From Brevibacillus brevis (GTDB lineage: Bacteria; Bacillota; Bacilli; Brevibacillales; Brevibacillaceae), in contig NZ_LR134338.1 in the NCBI RefSeq assembly GCF_900637055.1, positions 4,119,001 through 4,183,000 on the forward strand: a DNA stretch of 64,000 bases, in the 5' to 3' direction. Of the stretch, positions 9,454 to 18,007 are shown one piece after another. The position numbers and the translations under genes are program-made. How positions within the stretch are numbered: the first letter of the stretch is position 1; every line of letters begins with the position of its first letter. Below the pieces are notes generated by a model. The model saw only the letters and a list, made by a program, of their open reading frames with translations, was not told the DNA's origin and searched no databases.

Positions 9454-10043
9454 TAAAACCCTCCTTCTCTCCCTTTGCGGGAAACCAAATCGTTATATGC
9501 CGTCAATGTCAACGGGAAAACCGTCTTTTGCTTCTCTATCAAAAATTGAATCGTGCCTCCCAAGGCGAGTGCCAGGGCAGCATCCAAATCATGCATGGCT
9601 TTGGCGCGAATAAAATCGACACCAGGGTAAACGCGGTTTGGTTCTATATAGTCTGCCACACAGACGACTTTTTCTAACAGGGACATGCCAGCCCGACCCG
9701 TTGTATGGTAGCGAACGGCTTGTAAAATATCTGCATCCGTTACACCAAGATCAGTCTGGATCACAATGGCTGCTGCAAAGGCGTGCCACAGCTCTTTTTC
9801 CCCTTCCAAAAGCTCTGTAGGCATATCGTGGCGAACGAGAATCTCGAACATTTTTTCCACAGGCCAGCACTTACAGTAATCGTGCAACAGTCCAGCAAGC
9901 TCGGCTTTGTCAGGATCAGCCCCGAATCTCTCTGCCAGCTCGCGAGCCGACGCAGCCACCCCTAGCGTGTGATTGTATCGTTTTTCATGCATTTGTTGCC
10001 GTATGCGAACGAGAAGCTCTTCCCGATTATCCAAAAGTCTCAT
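9453..10043 (-). CDS. yqeK: HD-domain diadenosine tetraphosphate hydrolase YqeK
   Basis: HD-superfamily metal-dependent hydrolase; characterised YqeK proteins cleave diadenosine tetraphosphate symmetrically to ADP. The 196-residue protein has the HD signature in the order RYNHTLGV, LLHDYCK, HAFAAA and later VCVADYIEPNR. It overlaps nadD upstream by 17 bases and rsfS downstream by one, within the leftward yqeG operon. Chemistry is assigned from the family. Confidence 0.94.
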   Translation of the reverse strand: MRLLDNREELLVRIRQQMHEKRYNHTLGVAASARELAERFGADPDKAELAGLLHDYCKCWPVEKMFEILVRHDMPTELLEGEKELWHAFAAAIVIQTDLGVTDADILQAVRYHTTGRAGMSLLEKVVCVADYIEPNRVYPGVDFIRAKAMHDLDAALALALGGTIQFLIEKQKTVFPLTLTAYNDLVSRKGREGGF

Positions 10044-10620
10044 AGATTCGGTTCTCCTTTATATAGCGCTCCACGGCATCAGGTACAAGATAACGTATGC
10101 TTTTTCTGGCAGCTGCCTTCTCGCGAATCATTGTGGAGGAAATGTCCCAAACAGGCATCTCCACAAATGTGACGTCCTCACTCGATTTTAGGTCCAGTTC
10201 GGTTCCTGGCCTCGCTAGACCTATAAATCGTACCATATGAATCAGCTCTTTGTACTGGTACCATTTGGGCAAGATTTTCACCATATCTCCTCCCATGATA
10301 AAGGAAAACCGGCAATCCGGAAACTGCCTGATGAGCTGAATCATCGTGTCATAGGTGTACGATGGACCTTCTCTTGCGAACTCCACATCTGTTACACGAA
10401 ACACCTCGTGATCAGACACGGCGAGCTGAACCATTTGCAAGCGGTGATGCGCCAGCGTCAGACTCTCTCTCTTTTTGTGCGGTGGAACGTGTGTAGGCAT
10501 AAACCAGACTTCATCCAGGCCCGCTTGCTCTCTGGCTTGTTCGGCCGCCAGCAAGTGTCCGCAATGAATCGGGTCAAACGTTCCTCCCATGATCCCTACT
10601 TGCTTGATTGGCTCTCTCAT
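10027..10620 (-). CDS. nadD: Nicotinate-nucleotide adenylyltransferase
   Basis: Transfers AMP from ATP to nicotinate mononucleotide in NAD synthesis. The 197-residue protein has the nucleotidyltransferase motif GGTFDPIHCGHL at the N-terminus and the C-terminal ISSTMIREKAA motif. The HxGH element (HCGH) and the ISSTxxR element both bind ATP. The gene lies 14 bases after yhbY and overlaps yqeK. Confidence 0.96.
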   Translation of the reverse strand: MREPIKQVGIMGGTFDPIHCGHLLAAEQAREQAGLDEVWFMPTHVPPHKKRESLTLAHHRLQMVQLAVSDHEVFRVTDVEFAREGPSYTYDTMIQLIRQFPDCRFSFIMGGDMVKILPKWYQYKELIHMVRFIGLARPGTELDLKSSEDVTFVEMPVWDISSTMIREKAAARKSIRYLVPDAVERYIKENRIYETFG

Positions 10621-10634
10621 CGCATGCAGGTCAC

Positions 10635-10925
10635 TTATGGCAGCTTGATCGTCTTGTTCTCCCGGGACTCTTTGTACAAGACAACCGTATGGCCAATCAA
10701 CTGCACAAGTTCTGCTCCAGCACCTGCTGCCAGATCTTCTGCCACTTGATGTTTATCGTCATTATTGTTTTGCAAAATCGCTACCTTGATCAATTCACGT
10801 ACTTCCAACGCTTCTTTGATCTGCGTGATCATATTTTCGTTTACGCCGCCTTTTCCTACTTGGAAAATCGGGGTGAGATGATGTGCTTCTGCGCGCAAAA
10901 AGCGCTTTTGCTTGCCGGTCAACAT
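10635..10925 (-). CDS. yhbY: RNA-binding protein YhbY (YqeI), CRM domain
   Basis: CRM-domain RNA-binding protein associated with 50S ribosome assembly. The 96-residue protein begins MLTGKQKRFLRAEAH and carries the GxxG-type loop in QVGKGGVNENM, the usual signature. I chose ATG 10925 because GGAGG lies eight bases upstream; an in-frame TTG at 10931 is too close to that site. It sits between aroE and nadD, as in other Bacillales. Confidence 0.95.
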   Translation of the reverse strand: MLTGKQKRFLRAEAHHLTPIFQVGKGGVNENMITQIKEALEVRELIKVAILQNNNDDKHQVAEDLAAGAGAELVQLIGHTVVLYKESRENKTIKLP

Positions 10926-10955
10926 CGGCAATGCCTCCTTTTACATCCTGCAAAA

Positions 10956-11807
10956 TCAGGTTGTTTTCTTTAATTGTTGCAAGACGACCTCACGCATAAC
11001 CCCAGTTGGTGCTCGTTCGCCCGTCCACAGCTCGAAAGCCAGTGCACCTTGATTCACGAACATGCCGATTCCGGAATGAACAGTGGCTCCGATAGCACGC
11101 GCTTCTTTAAGCAGACGCGTTTCGAGCGGGTTATAAATCAGATCGCTAACGGTTAAACCAGAATGAAGCCATTCTGCTGGCACAGGTGTCTCCTGTACGT
11201 TTGGCAGCATTCCGATCGATGTCGTATTGATCAACAGCGAAGAGTCCGCGATAGCTGCTTCCCCTTCACCCTGTTCTACGATTTTCGTAGGGACAATCGT
11301 CCCGACATGCTCAGCCAATACTGCGGCTCTTTCCCGGGAGCGATTGATGATGCGAATTTCCTTGACTCCATGTTCAGCCAAAGTAAACGCCACTGCACGC
11401 GCAGCGCCTCCAGCCCCTACCATGGTTACCACTTGCTTTTCAAGAACGATTCCCGTCTCTTCCACAAGCGAACGAACATAGCCCATACCATCTGTGTTGT
11501 AGCCAATCAAGCGCCCATCACGAGAAACGACAGTATTGACGGCACCGATTCGTTTGGCAAGCGGATCGATTTCATCCAGCATCGGCATGATAGCGACCTT
11601 GTGGGGGATCGTGACGTTAATCCCTTTCAAGCCTAACGCGCGAATACCCGCGACTGCATCTTCCAGATTTTCCGGTTCCACATCGAACGCAGCGTAGGCA
11701 AATCCCAACCCGGTCTCTGAAAAAGCTGTATTGTGCATCATCGGTGATTGCGAGTGGGAAACTGGATGCCCAAACAGGCCAACCAGTTGTGTTTTGCTTG
11801 TAATCAT
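10956..11807 (-). CDS. aroE: Shikimate dehydrogenase
   Basis: Reduces 3-dehydroshikimate to shikimate with NADPH in aromatic amino acid synthesis. The 283-residue protein begins MITSKTQLVGLFGHPVSHSQSP, which holds the substrate-binding SxS motif. The catalytic Lys lies in GINVTIPHK, and the NADP-binding glycine motif is VGAGGAARAV. ATG 11807 is preceded by GGGGAGG at nine bases; codons further upstream are not conserved-looking. B. subtilis calls this gene aroD. Confidence 0.96.
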   Translation of the reverse strand: MITSKTQLVGLFGHPVSHSQSPMMHNTAFSETGLGFAYAAFDVEPENLEDAVAGIRALGLKGINVTIPHKVAIMPMLDEIDPLAKRIGAVNTVVSRDGRLIGYNTDGMGYVRSLVEETGIVLEKQVVTMVGAGGAARAVAFTLAEHGVKEIRIINRSRERAAVLAEHVGTIVPTKIVEQGEGEAAIADSSLLINTTSIGMLPNVQETPVPAEWLHSGLTVSDLIYNPLETRLLKEARAIGATVHSGIGMFVNQGALAFELWTGERAPTGVMREVVLQQLKKTT

Positions 11808-11882
11808 GGAGCTTTTCCTCCCCGGACGTCTCTCTATAGCATATGGCAAGGGGCAAGGCTAACTCGACTTTTCTTGTTTAAG

Positions 11883-13004
11883 CTAGATCAGCCCTTTGCG
11901 CATCCCAACACTTACGCCTTTAGGTGCATGCACGACAACACTTGCTTCGTGTTTTCCTTGGATGCTGACCCAGCCCAAACCGGAAATTACGATGTCAGTC
12001 GTCATGGTGGACTTGTTGATTTTAAAGGTGTGCTTCACAAATGGTGGAAGTGCTTTCGCAGCTTCCTCCCCTGTTGGCGGCACCAGCAAGGTTCCATGAT
12101 GCTTTTGCATCACTTCGTCTGCTTTCTCCAGCTTCGTCCGGTGGATGTACAGGTCGTTGTCGACATAGATGATAAACGGCTGTCTCTCTCCGCGTACGAA
12201 GTCGATACGGGCTAACCCACCCAAAAAGAGTGATTGTCCATCATCGAGCTGATACACCTTGGAGTTGATCCGGCTGGTCGGGGTAATCTTCCTCAGATCA
12301 GTCGGGGATACCATATGTCCAATCTGGTCGCGATTAATGATTCCCGGCGTATCAAAAATGGAGCGGCCATCCTCGAGTGGAATCTCGATTTTGTCCAGCG
12401 TTGTACCTGGGAATGGCGAAGTGGTAATCTCCAGCTCAGCCGCACCGTAGTCATGCAAGATGCGGTTGATCATAGTCGATTTTCCTGCGTTGGTCACACC
12501 CACGATGTAAACATCTCGTCCTTTGCGCAGCTCTCCAATGCGATTCAACAGTTCATCGATATGAAGCCCTTTTTGCGCGCTGATAAGTACGACATCCTCT
12601 GGGCGCAGTCCGCGTTCTTTTGCTTCGTGCTGCATCCAGTTGCGTACGCGGTTCAGGTTGATGTTTCTCGGCAGTAGATCGACCTTGTTACCCACGAGCA
12701 AAATCGGATTTTTCCCGACAAAACGTGGCAAACCCTTGAGCCAGGAGCCTTGGAAGTCAAAAATATCGACTACCATTACGACAAGAGAGTCTGTAGAACC
12801 GATGCCATCCAAAATCTTGAGGAAGTCATCATCGCCCATTCCTACGGGAGCTACTTCATTATAATGCTTGATGCGATAACACCGCTGGCAAATGACTACC
12901 TTTCTGCCAAGTGCGGACTCAGGTGCATAGCCAGGCTTTTTTGCATCCGCTGTCTGAATGGCAATCCCACATCCAGCACAAGAGCCATGCGATTGTTCCG
13001 TCAT
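11883..13004 (-). CDS. yqeH: Ribosome biogenesis GTPase YqeH
   Basis: Circularly permuted GTPase required for 30S subunit assembly. The 373-residue protein opens with a zinc-binding CAGC and CQRC pair, then shows the G motifs in permuted order: NKVD (G4), SAQKG (G5), GVTNAGKST (G1) and FDTPG (G3). The C-terminal part matches the YqeH RNA-binding domain. ATG 13004 follows GGAGGAGAAAAGC and overlaps the yqeG stop codon as ATGA, indicating translational coupling. Confidence 0.96.
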   Translation of the reverse strand: MTEQSHGSCAGCGIAIQTADAKKPGYAPESALGRKVVICQRCYRIKHYNEVAPVGMGDDDFLKILDGIGSTDSLVVMVVDIFDFQGSWLKGLPRFVGKNPILLVGNKVDLLPRNINLNRVRNWMQHEAKERGLRPEDVVLISAQKGLHIDELLNRIGELRKGRDVYIVGVTNAGKSTMINRILHDYGAAELEITTSPFPGTTLDKIEIPLEDGRSIFDTPGIINRDQIGHMVSPTDLRKITPTSRINSKVYQLDDGQSLFLGGLARIDFVRGERQPFIIYVDNDLYIHRTKLEKADEVMQKHHGTLLVPPTGEEAAKALPPFVKHTFKINKSTMTTDIVISGLGWVSIQGKHEASVVVHAPKGVSVGMRKGLI

Positions 13005-13525
13005 GCTTTTCTCCTCCACGAAACCATTCCTTTCCTCTCCATCCAAATAAGGGCCACACGCTCCATCTGACGATTAAAGCGCGTCCAAAAACCATCCGTC
13101 TGGGCCACAGGAACGACCAGGATCGTATGAAATCCTAATCGATTTCCTCCCAGCACATCGGTAAACAATTGATCGCCAATGACAACAGTCTCAGCGATGG
13201 TTACATTCATCTGCCGCACTGCCTGCAAGAAGGCACGGTTTGTCGGCTTTTTGGCCGCATAAATAAACCCGAGATTTAATGGGGCACAGAAGCGGTCTAC
13301 ACGCTCCTTGTTGTTGTTGGAGACAACAGTGACCTGTATGCCTGCCTCATGCAAGCGAGCAAGCCAGTTGATGACCTCCTGGGTTGCATGTGGCCTGTCC
13401 CATTCCACCAAGGTATTATCCAAGTCTGTAATCACCGCACGGATGTTATTTCGTTTCAATTGATCTATGTCAATGTGATGGATTGATTCGACGAACTGAC
13501 TAGGCATCAGCTTCTCTAAAAACAC
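13001..13525 (-). CDS. yqeG: HAD-family phosphatase YqeG
   Basis: HAD-superfamily IIIA phosphatase of unknown substrate and first gene of the yqeG-yqeM operon. Motif I is TDLDNTLVEW (nucleophile Asp), motif II ends VVSNN, and the C-terminal motif VIGDQLFTDVLGGNR holds metal-binding acidic residues. I chose GTG 13525 because GGAGGT is six bases upstream; this gives 174 residues, the usual length. The family also resembles mitochondrial phosphatidylglycerophosphatase GEP4, but that activity is not shown here. Confidence 0.92.
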   Translation of the reverse strand: MFLEKLMPSQFVESIHHIDIDQLKRNNIRAVITDLDNTLVEWDRPHATQEVINWLARLHEAGIQVTVVSNNNKERVDRFCAPLNLGFIYAAKKPTNRAFLQAVRQMNVTIAETVVIGDQLFTDVLGGNRLGFHTILVVPVAQTDGFWTRFNRQMERVALIWMERKGMVSWRRKA

Positions 13526-13573
13526 GGGGCACCTCCAAATGATGTGAAGCAATCAACCGCGATTTCGGCACCT

Positions 13574-13603
13574 ACTATACCATAATCGACCACTTGGTTG
13601 CAA
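13574..13603 (-). promoter_or_regulatory. Promoter of the yqeG-yqeM operon
   Basis: Read leftward, TTGCAA (13603-13598) and TATAGT (13579-13574) are 18 bases apart, about 50 bases before the yqeG GTG. This fits a sigma-A promoter. Confidence 0.65.
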
Positions 13604-13624
13604 AACAAAAAGCATGATCACCAC

Positions 13625-13653
13625 TTGCATTGCTCTGTCATTCTGTGTAGAAT
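13625..13653 (+). promoter_or_regulatory. Promoter of the TetR regulator gene
   Basis: TTGCAT (13625-13630) and TAGAAT (13648-13653) are separated by 17 bases. Transcription should start just before the inverted repeat at 13665. Confidence 0.6.
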
Positions 13654-13664
13654 AACGTTACCAA

Positions 13665-13692
13665 GAAAACTGTTTTTGTTTTTATAGTTTTC
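13665..13692 (+). promoter_or_regulatory. Probable TetR operator
   Basis: A perfect 7-bp inverted repeat, GAAAACT and AGTTTTC, separated by 14 bases. It lies immediately downstream of the regulator's promoter, where a bound repressor would block transcription. The inner sequence GTTTTTATAGTT recurs at about 14368-14380, just upstream of the exporter gene, which suggests the same protein controls both. Confidence 0.55.
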
Positions 13693-13715
13693 TGTTATGT
13701 TGTTTTGGCTGGGGG

Positions 13716-14288
13716 TTGATTGCAATTAAAAACCGGATCATGAAAGGTTTTATTGAAGAGATTCGCGATAAAGGCATGAAATTTTCCATGGATGATTTGG
13801 CGAAGCGGCTCGGGATCAGCAAACGCACGTTATACGAGCACTTCTCATCTAAGGTAGAAATTCTGGAAACAATCATTCAGCAGTCCTTTGAAGAGGGCGA
13901 TGAAAAAACACAGCAAATTCTCGCAGACGACAGTCTCTCTCTTATCGATAAAATCAAAGGTGTCATGATGGTTTTACCGACACACTATGAATTTTATGAT
14001 CTGCGCATCCTCGAACAGATGAAGCGGTATTATCCTGAGCAATATGCCCAAGTAGAGGCTTCTCTATCCGAGGATTGGCAGACGCTTCGCGTCCTTCTCG
14101 AGCAAGCGATTCGAGAAGGGCTCATCGTCAATATGGACGTCACGCTCATGCTGAAGGTTATTGTCGATGCGGTGAATTCTACACTCGACCAGCGTTTTTA
14201 CATGAAAAACCAGATTACAGTCTCAGAGGCGCTTTCCGCTATTGTAGATGTCCTCTTGTTTGGATTGGTACCAGCGAATAAAAGGTAA
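13716..14288 (+). CDS. TetR/AcrR-family transcriptional regulator
   Basis: Likely ligand-responsive repressor of the downstream exporter and acetyltransferase. The N-terminal helix-turn-helix is clear in MDDLAKRLGISKRTLYEHF (about residues 27-45); the remaining 140 residues form the helical ligand-binding domain with little family signature. The start is uncertain: TTG 13716 gives 190 residues but follows its G-run directly, and ATG 13740 is an alternative. An inverted repeat upstream suggests autoregulation. The gene is 106 bases before the exporter on the same strand. Confidence 0.85.
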   Translation: MIAIKNRIMKGFIEEIRDKGMKFSMDDLAKRLGISKRTLYEHFSSKVEILETIIQQSFEEGDEKTQQILADDSLSLIDKIKGVMMVLPTHYEFYDLRILEQMKRYYPEQYAQVEASLSEDWQTLRVLLEQAIREGLIVNMDVTLMLKVIVDAVNSTLDQRFYMKNQITVSEALSAIVDVLLFGLVPANKR

Positions 14289-14394
14289 CAAATGACTCGT
14301 GGTCATCCCACTAACTTTGGAAGACCACGATATCGTTTTTTGTAAAAAAACCAATAAAACAAAAATAGTTTTTATAGTTAAGAGGTGTTCCATT

Positions 14395-15612
14395 ATGTCT
14401 ATTTTTACGCAAATGACCAAACAACAACGAATCGGACTTTTGTTTGTCATCCTGATCCTTTTTATCGACATGCTGCTGTACAGCTTGTTGATTCCAATTG
14501 TACCTTATTTTACGGAAATGCTTCAGCCCTCCTCTACCATGATGGGCGTGCTGTTTAGCAGCTATGCCGTCGCGATGCTCATTGCCACCCCTATTTTCGG
14601 GCCGATATCCGATCGGGTTGGCAGACGGACCATGCTTTTGATCGGCTTACTCGGTCTCGCCGCTTCCACGTTATTGTTTGCTTTCTCTGAGACAATGGCC
14701 TTGTTGATTACCGCTCGTTTTGTTCAAGGTATAGCTGCTGCGGCTACATGGCCAACTGCCCTTGCCCTCTTGGCGGATTTGTTCCCATCCAAAATGCGCG
14801 GAGCTGTTATGGGAATTGCATTGACCGCGATTTCAACTGGTACATTGCTTGGAGCGCCGATTGGAGGATGGTTGTTTGAAATCAGTGACCATCGCATGCC
14901 TTTCCTGGCAGCAGCAGCCTTTACCGTGATCAACATTGTGCTGGTCTACTTGTTCTTGAAGGAAGACGCGACAAGAACTGAAAGTGAAAAGCTTCATGTC
15001 GGTGGATTCATCCGCAATCCGCAAGTCATCTTTATTGCTGGAATCGTCCTGTTGGCTGAGATTTCCCTTTGTTTGCTGGAACCGACGTTGCCCGTATTTT
15101 TTACAGAGAAACTCAGCATGACACCGACAACGATTGGTCTCTTGTTTGGGGTCATGACACTCGCCTACGGACTGATCGCCCCAGTTGCCGGCTCCCTTTC
15201 CAGCCGCATGAATCCGTTTCAACTCATGTTTGGCGGAATCATCACGCTGGCTGTGTTTCTGCCATTTTTGGCGTTGGCTGACTCTCTCTGGCAGGCAATG
15301 CTCGCAATGGCTTTAGTCGGGGCTAGTATTGGCTTTACCTTATCGCCAACCTTGGCTACGTTGGGGGCCATTATTGACCAAGGAGGAAGCGGCGCATACG
15401 GCACGGCATACTCTCTCTTTAATATGTTTCACGGAATCGGAATGGTTGCAGGCCCACTGGCAGGGGGAATTTTGACGGATTTACTGCCTGTATCCTCTGC
15501 CCTCCTGATCGTGGCAGCGTCCATCCTTGGTTTCGGCATTTTACTTTTTGTCCAATTAAAAGCAAGCAAATCCGCCCGTCTTTGCACCAAGGAAAGCGAG
15601 ATGAAATTTTGA
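14395..15612 (+). CDS. MFS drug exporter of the DHA1 family (Blt-like)
   Basis: Proton-driven multidrug efflux protein, 405 residues with about 12 membrane helices. The loop after helix 2 has the MFS motif GPISDRVGRR, and helix 5 has the antiporter motif C-like stretch GTLLGAPIGGWLF. ATG 14395 follows AGAGGTG. Its stop codon overlaps the TTG start of a BltD-like polyamine acetyltransferase, the same pairing as blt-bltD in B. subtilis, where the pump exports drugs and spermidine. Here the local regulator is TetR-type rather than the MerR-type BltR. The Blt assignment rests on the pairing and family features. Confidence 0.88.
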   Translation: MSIFTQMTKQQRIGLLFVILILFIDMLLYSLLIPIVPYFTEMLQPSSTMMGVLFSSYAVAMLIATPIFGPISDRVGRRTMLLIGLLGLAASTLLFAFSETMALLITARFVQGIAAAATWPTALALLADLFPSKMRGAVMGIALTAISTGTLLGAPIGGWLFEISDHRMPFLAAAAFTVINIVLVYLFLKEDATRTESEKLHVGGFIRNPQVIFIAGIVLLAEISLCLLEPTLPVFFTEKLSMTPTTIGLLFGVMTLAYGLIAPVAGSLSSRMNPFQLMFGGIITLAVFLPFLALADSLWQAMLAMALVGASIGFTLSPTLATLGAIIDQGGSGAYGTAYSLFNMFHGIGMVAGPLAGGILTDLLPVSSALLIVAASILGFGILLFVQLKASKSARLCTKESEMKF

Positions 15613-16055
15613 GTTTGTCTATTCGTGCTATTACGAAAGAAAATTGGCGCCAAATTGCCTGCTTGACTGTAACGGAAGGTCAACACTCCTTCATCGAGAG
15701 CAACGCTTTTTCCATCGCCCAATCAGGTTTTGAGCCAGAATGGATATCATGCGGTCTGTATGACAAGGACATCGCTGTTGGTTATGCCATGCACGGAATC
15801 GAAGTAGAGAATGGCCGAATTTGGCTGGATCGCTTTATGATTGATGGTAGCCATCAGGGTAAGGGCTACGCCAAAAAGTTTCTGCACATGCTCGTTGATG
15901 AAATGTGCAGACGCTACAGCTGTACGCGCATTTACTTGAGTATTCATCCTGAAAACGAGTTCGCGCGAAAGCTGTATGAGTCGTTTGGCTTTACCTCAAA
16001 TGGCGAAATGGATGGTCCGGAGGAAGTGATGGTCCTCGACCTGACAAATGAATAG
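15609..16055 (+). CDS. GNAT polyamine acetyltransferase (BltD-like)
   Basis: Probably acetylates spermine or spermidine using acetyl-CoA. The 148-residue protein closely follows BltD/PaiA layout: SFIESN near the N-terminus, a WLDRFMIDGSHQGKGYAKK segment holding the acetyl-CoA-binding QGKGYA loop, then RIYLSIHPENEFARKLYESFGF. TTG 15609 overlaps the exporter's TGA stop, so translation is likely coupled. Export plus acetylation is a coherent way to reduce internal polyamine, or to detoxify an amine drug. A rho-independent terminator follows at once. Confidence 0.87.
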   Translation: MSLSIRAITKENWRQIACLTVTEGQHSFIESNAFSIAQSGFEPEWISCGLYDKDIAVGYAMHGIEVENGRIWLDRFMIDGSHQGKGYAKKFLHMLVDEMCRRYSCTRIYLSIHPENEFARKLYESFGFTSNGEMDGPEEVMVLDLTNE

Positions 16056-16102
16056 AAAAGGCACCGCTTCTGTCGATAATGACGAAGGCGGTGCCTCTTT
16101 TT
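16056..16102. terminator. Bidirectional terminator
   Basis: GGCACCGCTTC pairs with GAAGGCGGTGCC, flanked by AAAA on the left and TTTTT on the right, between two convergent genes. Confidence 0.85.
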
Positions 16103-16106
16103 GCAG

Positions 16107-16295
16107 CTATGGTTGACTTTTACGTGCTTCCATCAGTCGCTTGACCTTCTCTGTCGGAGTCCAGCATTGGAATCGGTAGTCTGGACGTGTCTCATAGGTC
16201 AGACGAGAACATCGATAGCTGGCTCCTCCCGTACCTTTCTCCACGCGAAAATGAATACAGGTCGCACAGCAATGAAAGGCATTCTCTGTCTCCAC
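16107..16295 (-). CDS. Small Cys-rich protein, putative zinc binder
   Basis: Unrecognised 62-residue protein. Five Cys residues are arranged CC-x2-C near the start (FHCCATCIHF), then one in YRCSRLTYET and one in RFQCW, a pattern that suggests metal binding. GTG 16295 is preceded by GGGAGGGAG. It begins 13 bases after the DNA polymerase IV stop codon and probably shares its transcript, but no function is known to me. Confidence 0.65.
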   Translation of the reverse strand: METENAFHCCATCIHFRVEKGTGGASYRCSRLTYETRPDYRFQCWTPTEKVKRLMEARKSQP

Positions 16296-16308
16296 CGTTC
16301 TCCCTCCC

Positions 16309-17361
16309 CTACTTCCCCAGCTTCCACGAAAACATCGAGAGCTGTTCGTACCTCTCCCCTTGCTGCTCGGCAAAATTCGAAAAGCCTACGCCCACCAATC
16401 GAACGCCTGCCGTATAGTCAAAGGCGTCGAGCAAATCGTCCAACAGCTCCTGCCAGTTGGCCCCAGCCACAGCCTTGTGTTGCTTGGTCCGCTGGGTAAA
16501 GTCCGCGTACTTGATTTTGAGTGTTATCGTCTGGGGCTCGACCCCTTCCTCGCGGATGTCCTCTTCGACCTCACGCAAAAGGGAAGTGGCAATCGGAGCA
16601 ATCGCATCCCTGTCAAACAAGTCAAAGGGCAGTGTCGTTTCGCGGCTCAATGATTTCGGCGCGCGGTCCATTTCAATTTCGCGATTGTCTTCTCCTCTCG
16701 CCCGGTAATAGAGGGAACGACCGAATTTCCCAAATAATACAGTGGCCTCATCGAGTGAAAGCCGCCAAAAATCCTCTACCGTCTCAATCCCCTTTTTCGC
16801 GAGCAGCTCCTGCGACTTTTTGCCGACTCCATGCAAGGTGCCAATTGGCAACGACCGCAGCACATCCAAAGCCTGCTCAGGTCGGATGATGACAAAGGCA
16901 TCCGGCTTTTTCAAGTCACTGGCAATCTTAGCCAACGACATATTGTAGGAAAGTCCGATGCTGCAAGTAAGTCCGGTCTCCCGTTTGATTCGCCTCTTGA
17001 TATCGTGGGCGATGGGGACCGCATTCTCGTAATGGGACACGTCTAAATAAGCCTCGTCTAGCCCTACTGTTTGATAACGCTCTGTATAAGAAGTAAATAT
17101 CTGTCTGACTTCAGCAGATTTTTCGATATAACGGCTATAGCGGACAGGCAAATAAAAGCCTTGCGGACATTTTTTCCTCGCCATGGCTACAGGCATTGCT
17201 GAGCGAACACCGTATTTTCGCGCCTCGTAGCTGCAGGTCGATACGACACCGCGATTGCCAATTCCCCCGACAATAACCGGCTTCCCCCGCAATTCGGGGC
17301 GATCTAACTGCTCTACACTCGCGAAAAATGCGTCAATATCCAAGTGAAGAATTTTTTTCAT
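16309..17361 (-). CDS. dinB: DNA polymerase IV (Y family)
   Basis: Error-prone translesion polymerase. The 350-residue protein begins MKKILHLDIDAFFASVEQ with the first catalytic Asp pair, then shows SYEARKYGVRSAMP and the second catalytic motif DEAYLDVS. The thumb has helix-hairpin-helix features (SLPIGTLHGVGKKSQELL). It ends in QLSMFSWK, a likely beta-clamp-binding peptide of the QLxLF type. ATG 17361 was chosen over upstream codons because the conserved N-terminus begins there. Confidence 0.95.
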   Translation of the reverse strand: MKKILHLDIDAFFASVEQLDRPELRGKPVIVGGIGNRGVVSTCSYEARKYGVRSAMPVAMARKKCPQGFYLPVRYSRYIEKSAEVRQIFTSYTERYQTVGLDEAYLDVSHYENAVPIAHDIKRRIKRETGLTCSIGLSYNMSLAKIASDLKKPDAFVIIRPEQALDVLRSLPIGTLHGVGKKSQELLAKKGIETVEDFWRLSLDEATVLFGKFGRSLYYRARGEDNREIEMDRAPKSLSRETTLPFDLFDRDAIAPIATSLLREVEEDIREEGVEPQTITLKIKYADFTQRTKQHKAVAGANWQELLDDLLDAFDYTAGVRLVGVGFSNFAEQQGERYEQLSMFSWKLGK

Positions 17362-17434
17362 AGGGATACCCACCAAACATACATTCTCATTTCTATTATC
17401 CCTGTTTTGTTCCATTGACGCAAGCAAGAACGTT

Positions 17435-17874
17435 CTACGCTTGGCTTTCAATCACCTGTAGCAGCTCCGATACTGGAGGATTTCCTTTTTTGGCATATAC
17501 GATTGTTCCGTTTTTTCCGATGATGTACACGATGCGTTGCTGGAAAAACAACCCGAGAACTTTTCCGACATCGTACGCTTTTCGAATGGATTCACCTTCA
17601 TCCATGATCAATGGAAATTCATAGCGAAACCTTTCTGCAAACGAGCGTTTCTTGTCCATACCCCCTGGATTGACGCCAAAAACGACTGTATTTGCTTGCT
17701 CGATTTTCGTGTAGTGATCCTGCACCCACACAGCTGTTTCGTACAAATCGGGGTATCATCTCCCGGATAGAAAATGAGGACGATCGTTTCCTTGCCGATG
17801 TGCGCTGCAAGATCAATGGTTCCTTTTGTGCTCGCCGCCGTAAAGACGGGAGCCAAGTCTCCGACATTTAACAT
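17435..17874 (-). pseudogene. Peroxiredoxin gene with a one-base frameshift
   Basis: Encodes a thiol peroxidase of the AhpC/Bcp type if intact. The first frame from ATG 17874 gives MLNVGDLAPVFTA through FYPGDDTPICTKQLC, holding the peroxidatic Cys. The rest (VQDHYTKIEQANTVVFGVNPGG to VIESQA) continues in another frame. Adding one base near 17726 joins the two parts without loss of conserved sequence, so this is either a recent one-base deletion or a sequencing error. GAGGTGAGAGAA supports the start. As written, the product stops shortly after the catalytic motif. Confidence 0.85.
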
Positions 17875-17950
17875 TTCTCTCACCTCTATACTTAGTATAC
17901 AGGGGATACCGGAATATCAAAATTCATTCTCCCATGATACGCTGGCACCG

Positions 17951-17988
17951 AAAAACCTCACGCATACATTACGCTACGTGAGGCTTTT
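17951..17988. terminator. Terminator hairpin
   Basis: CCTCACG pairs with CGTGAGG, with AAAAA to the left and CTTTT to the right. It lies between the peroxiredoxin start and the epimerase stop and can end the epimerase transcript. Confidence 0.7.
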
Positions 17989-18007
17989 GTGGATATATGT
18001 CATGAAG

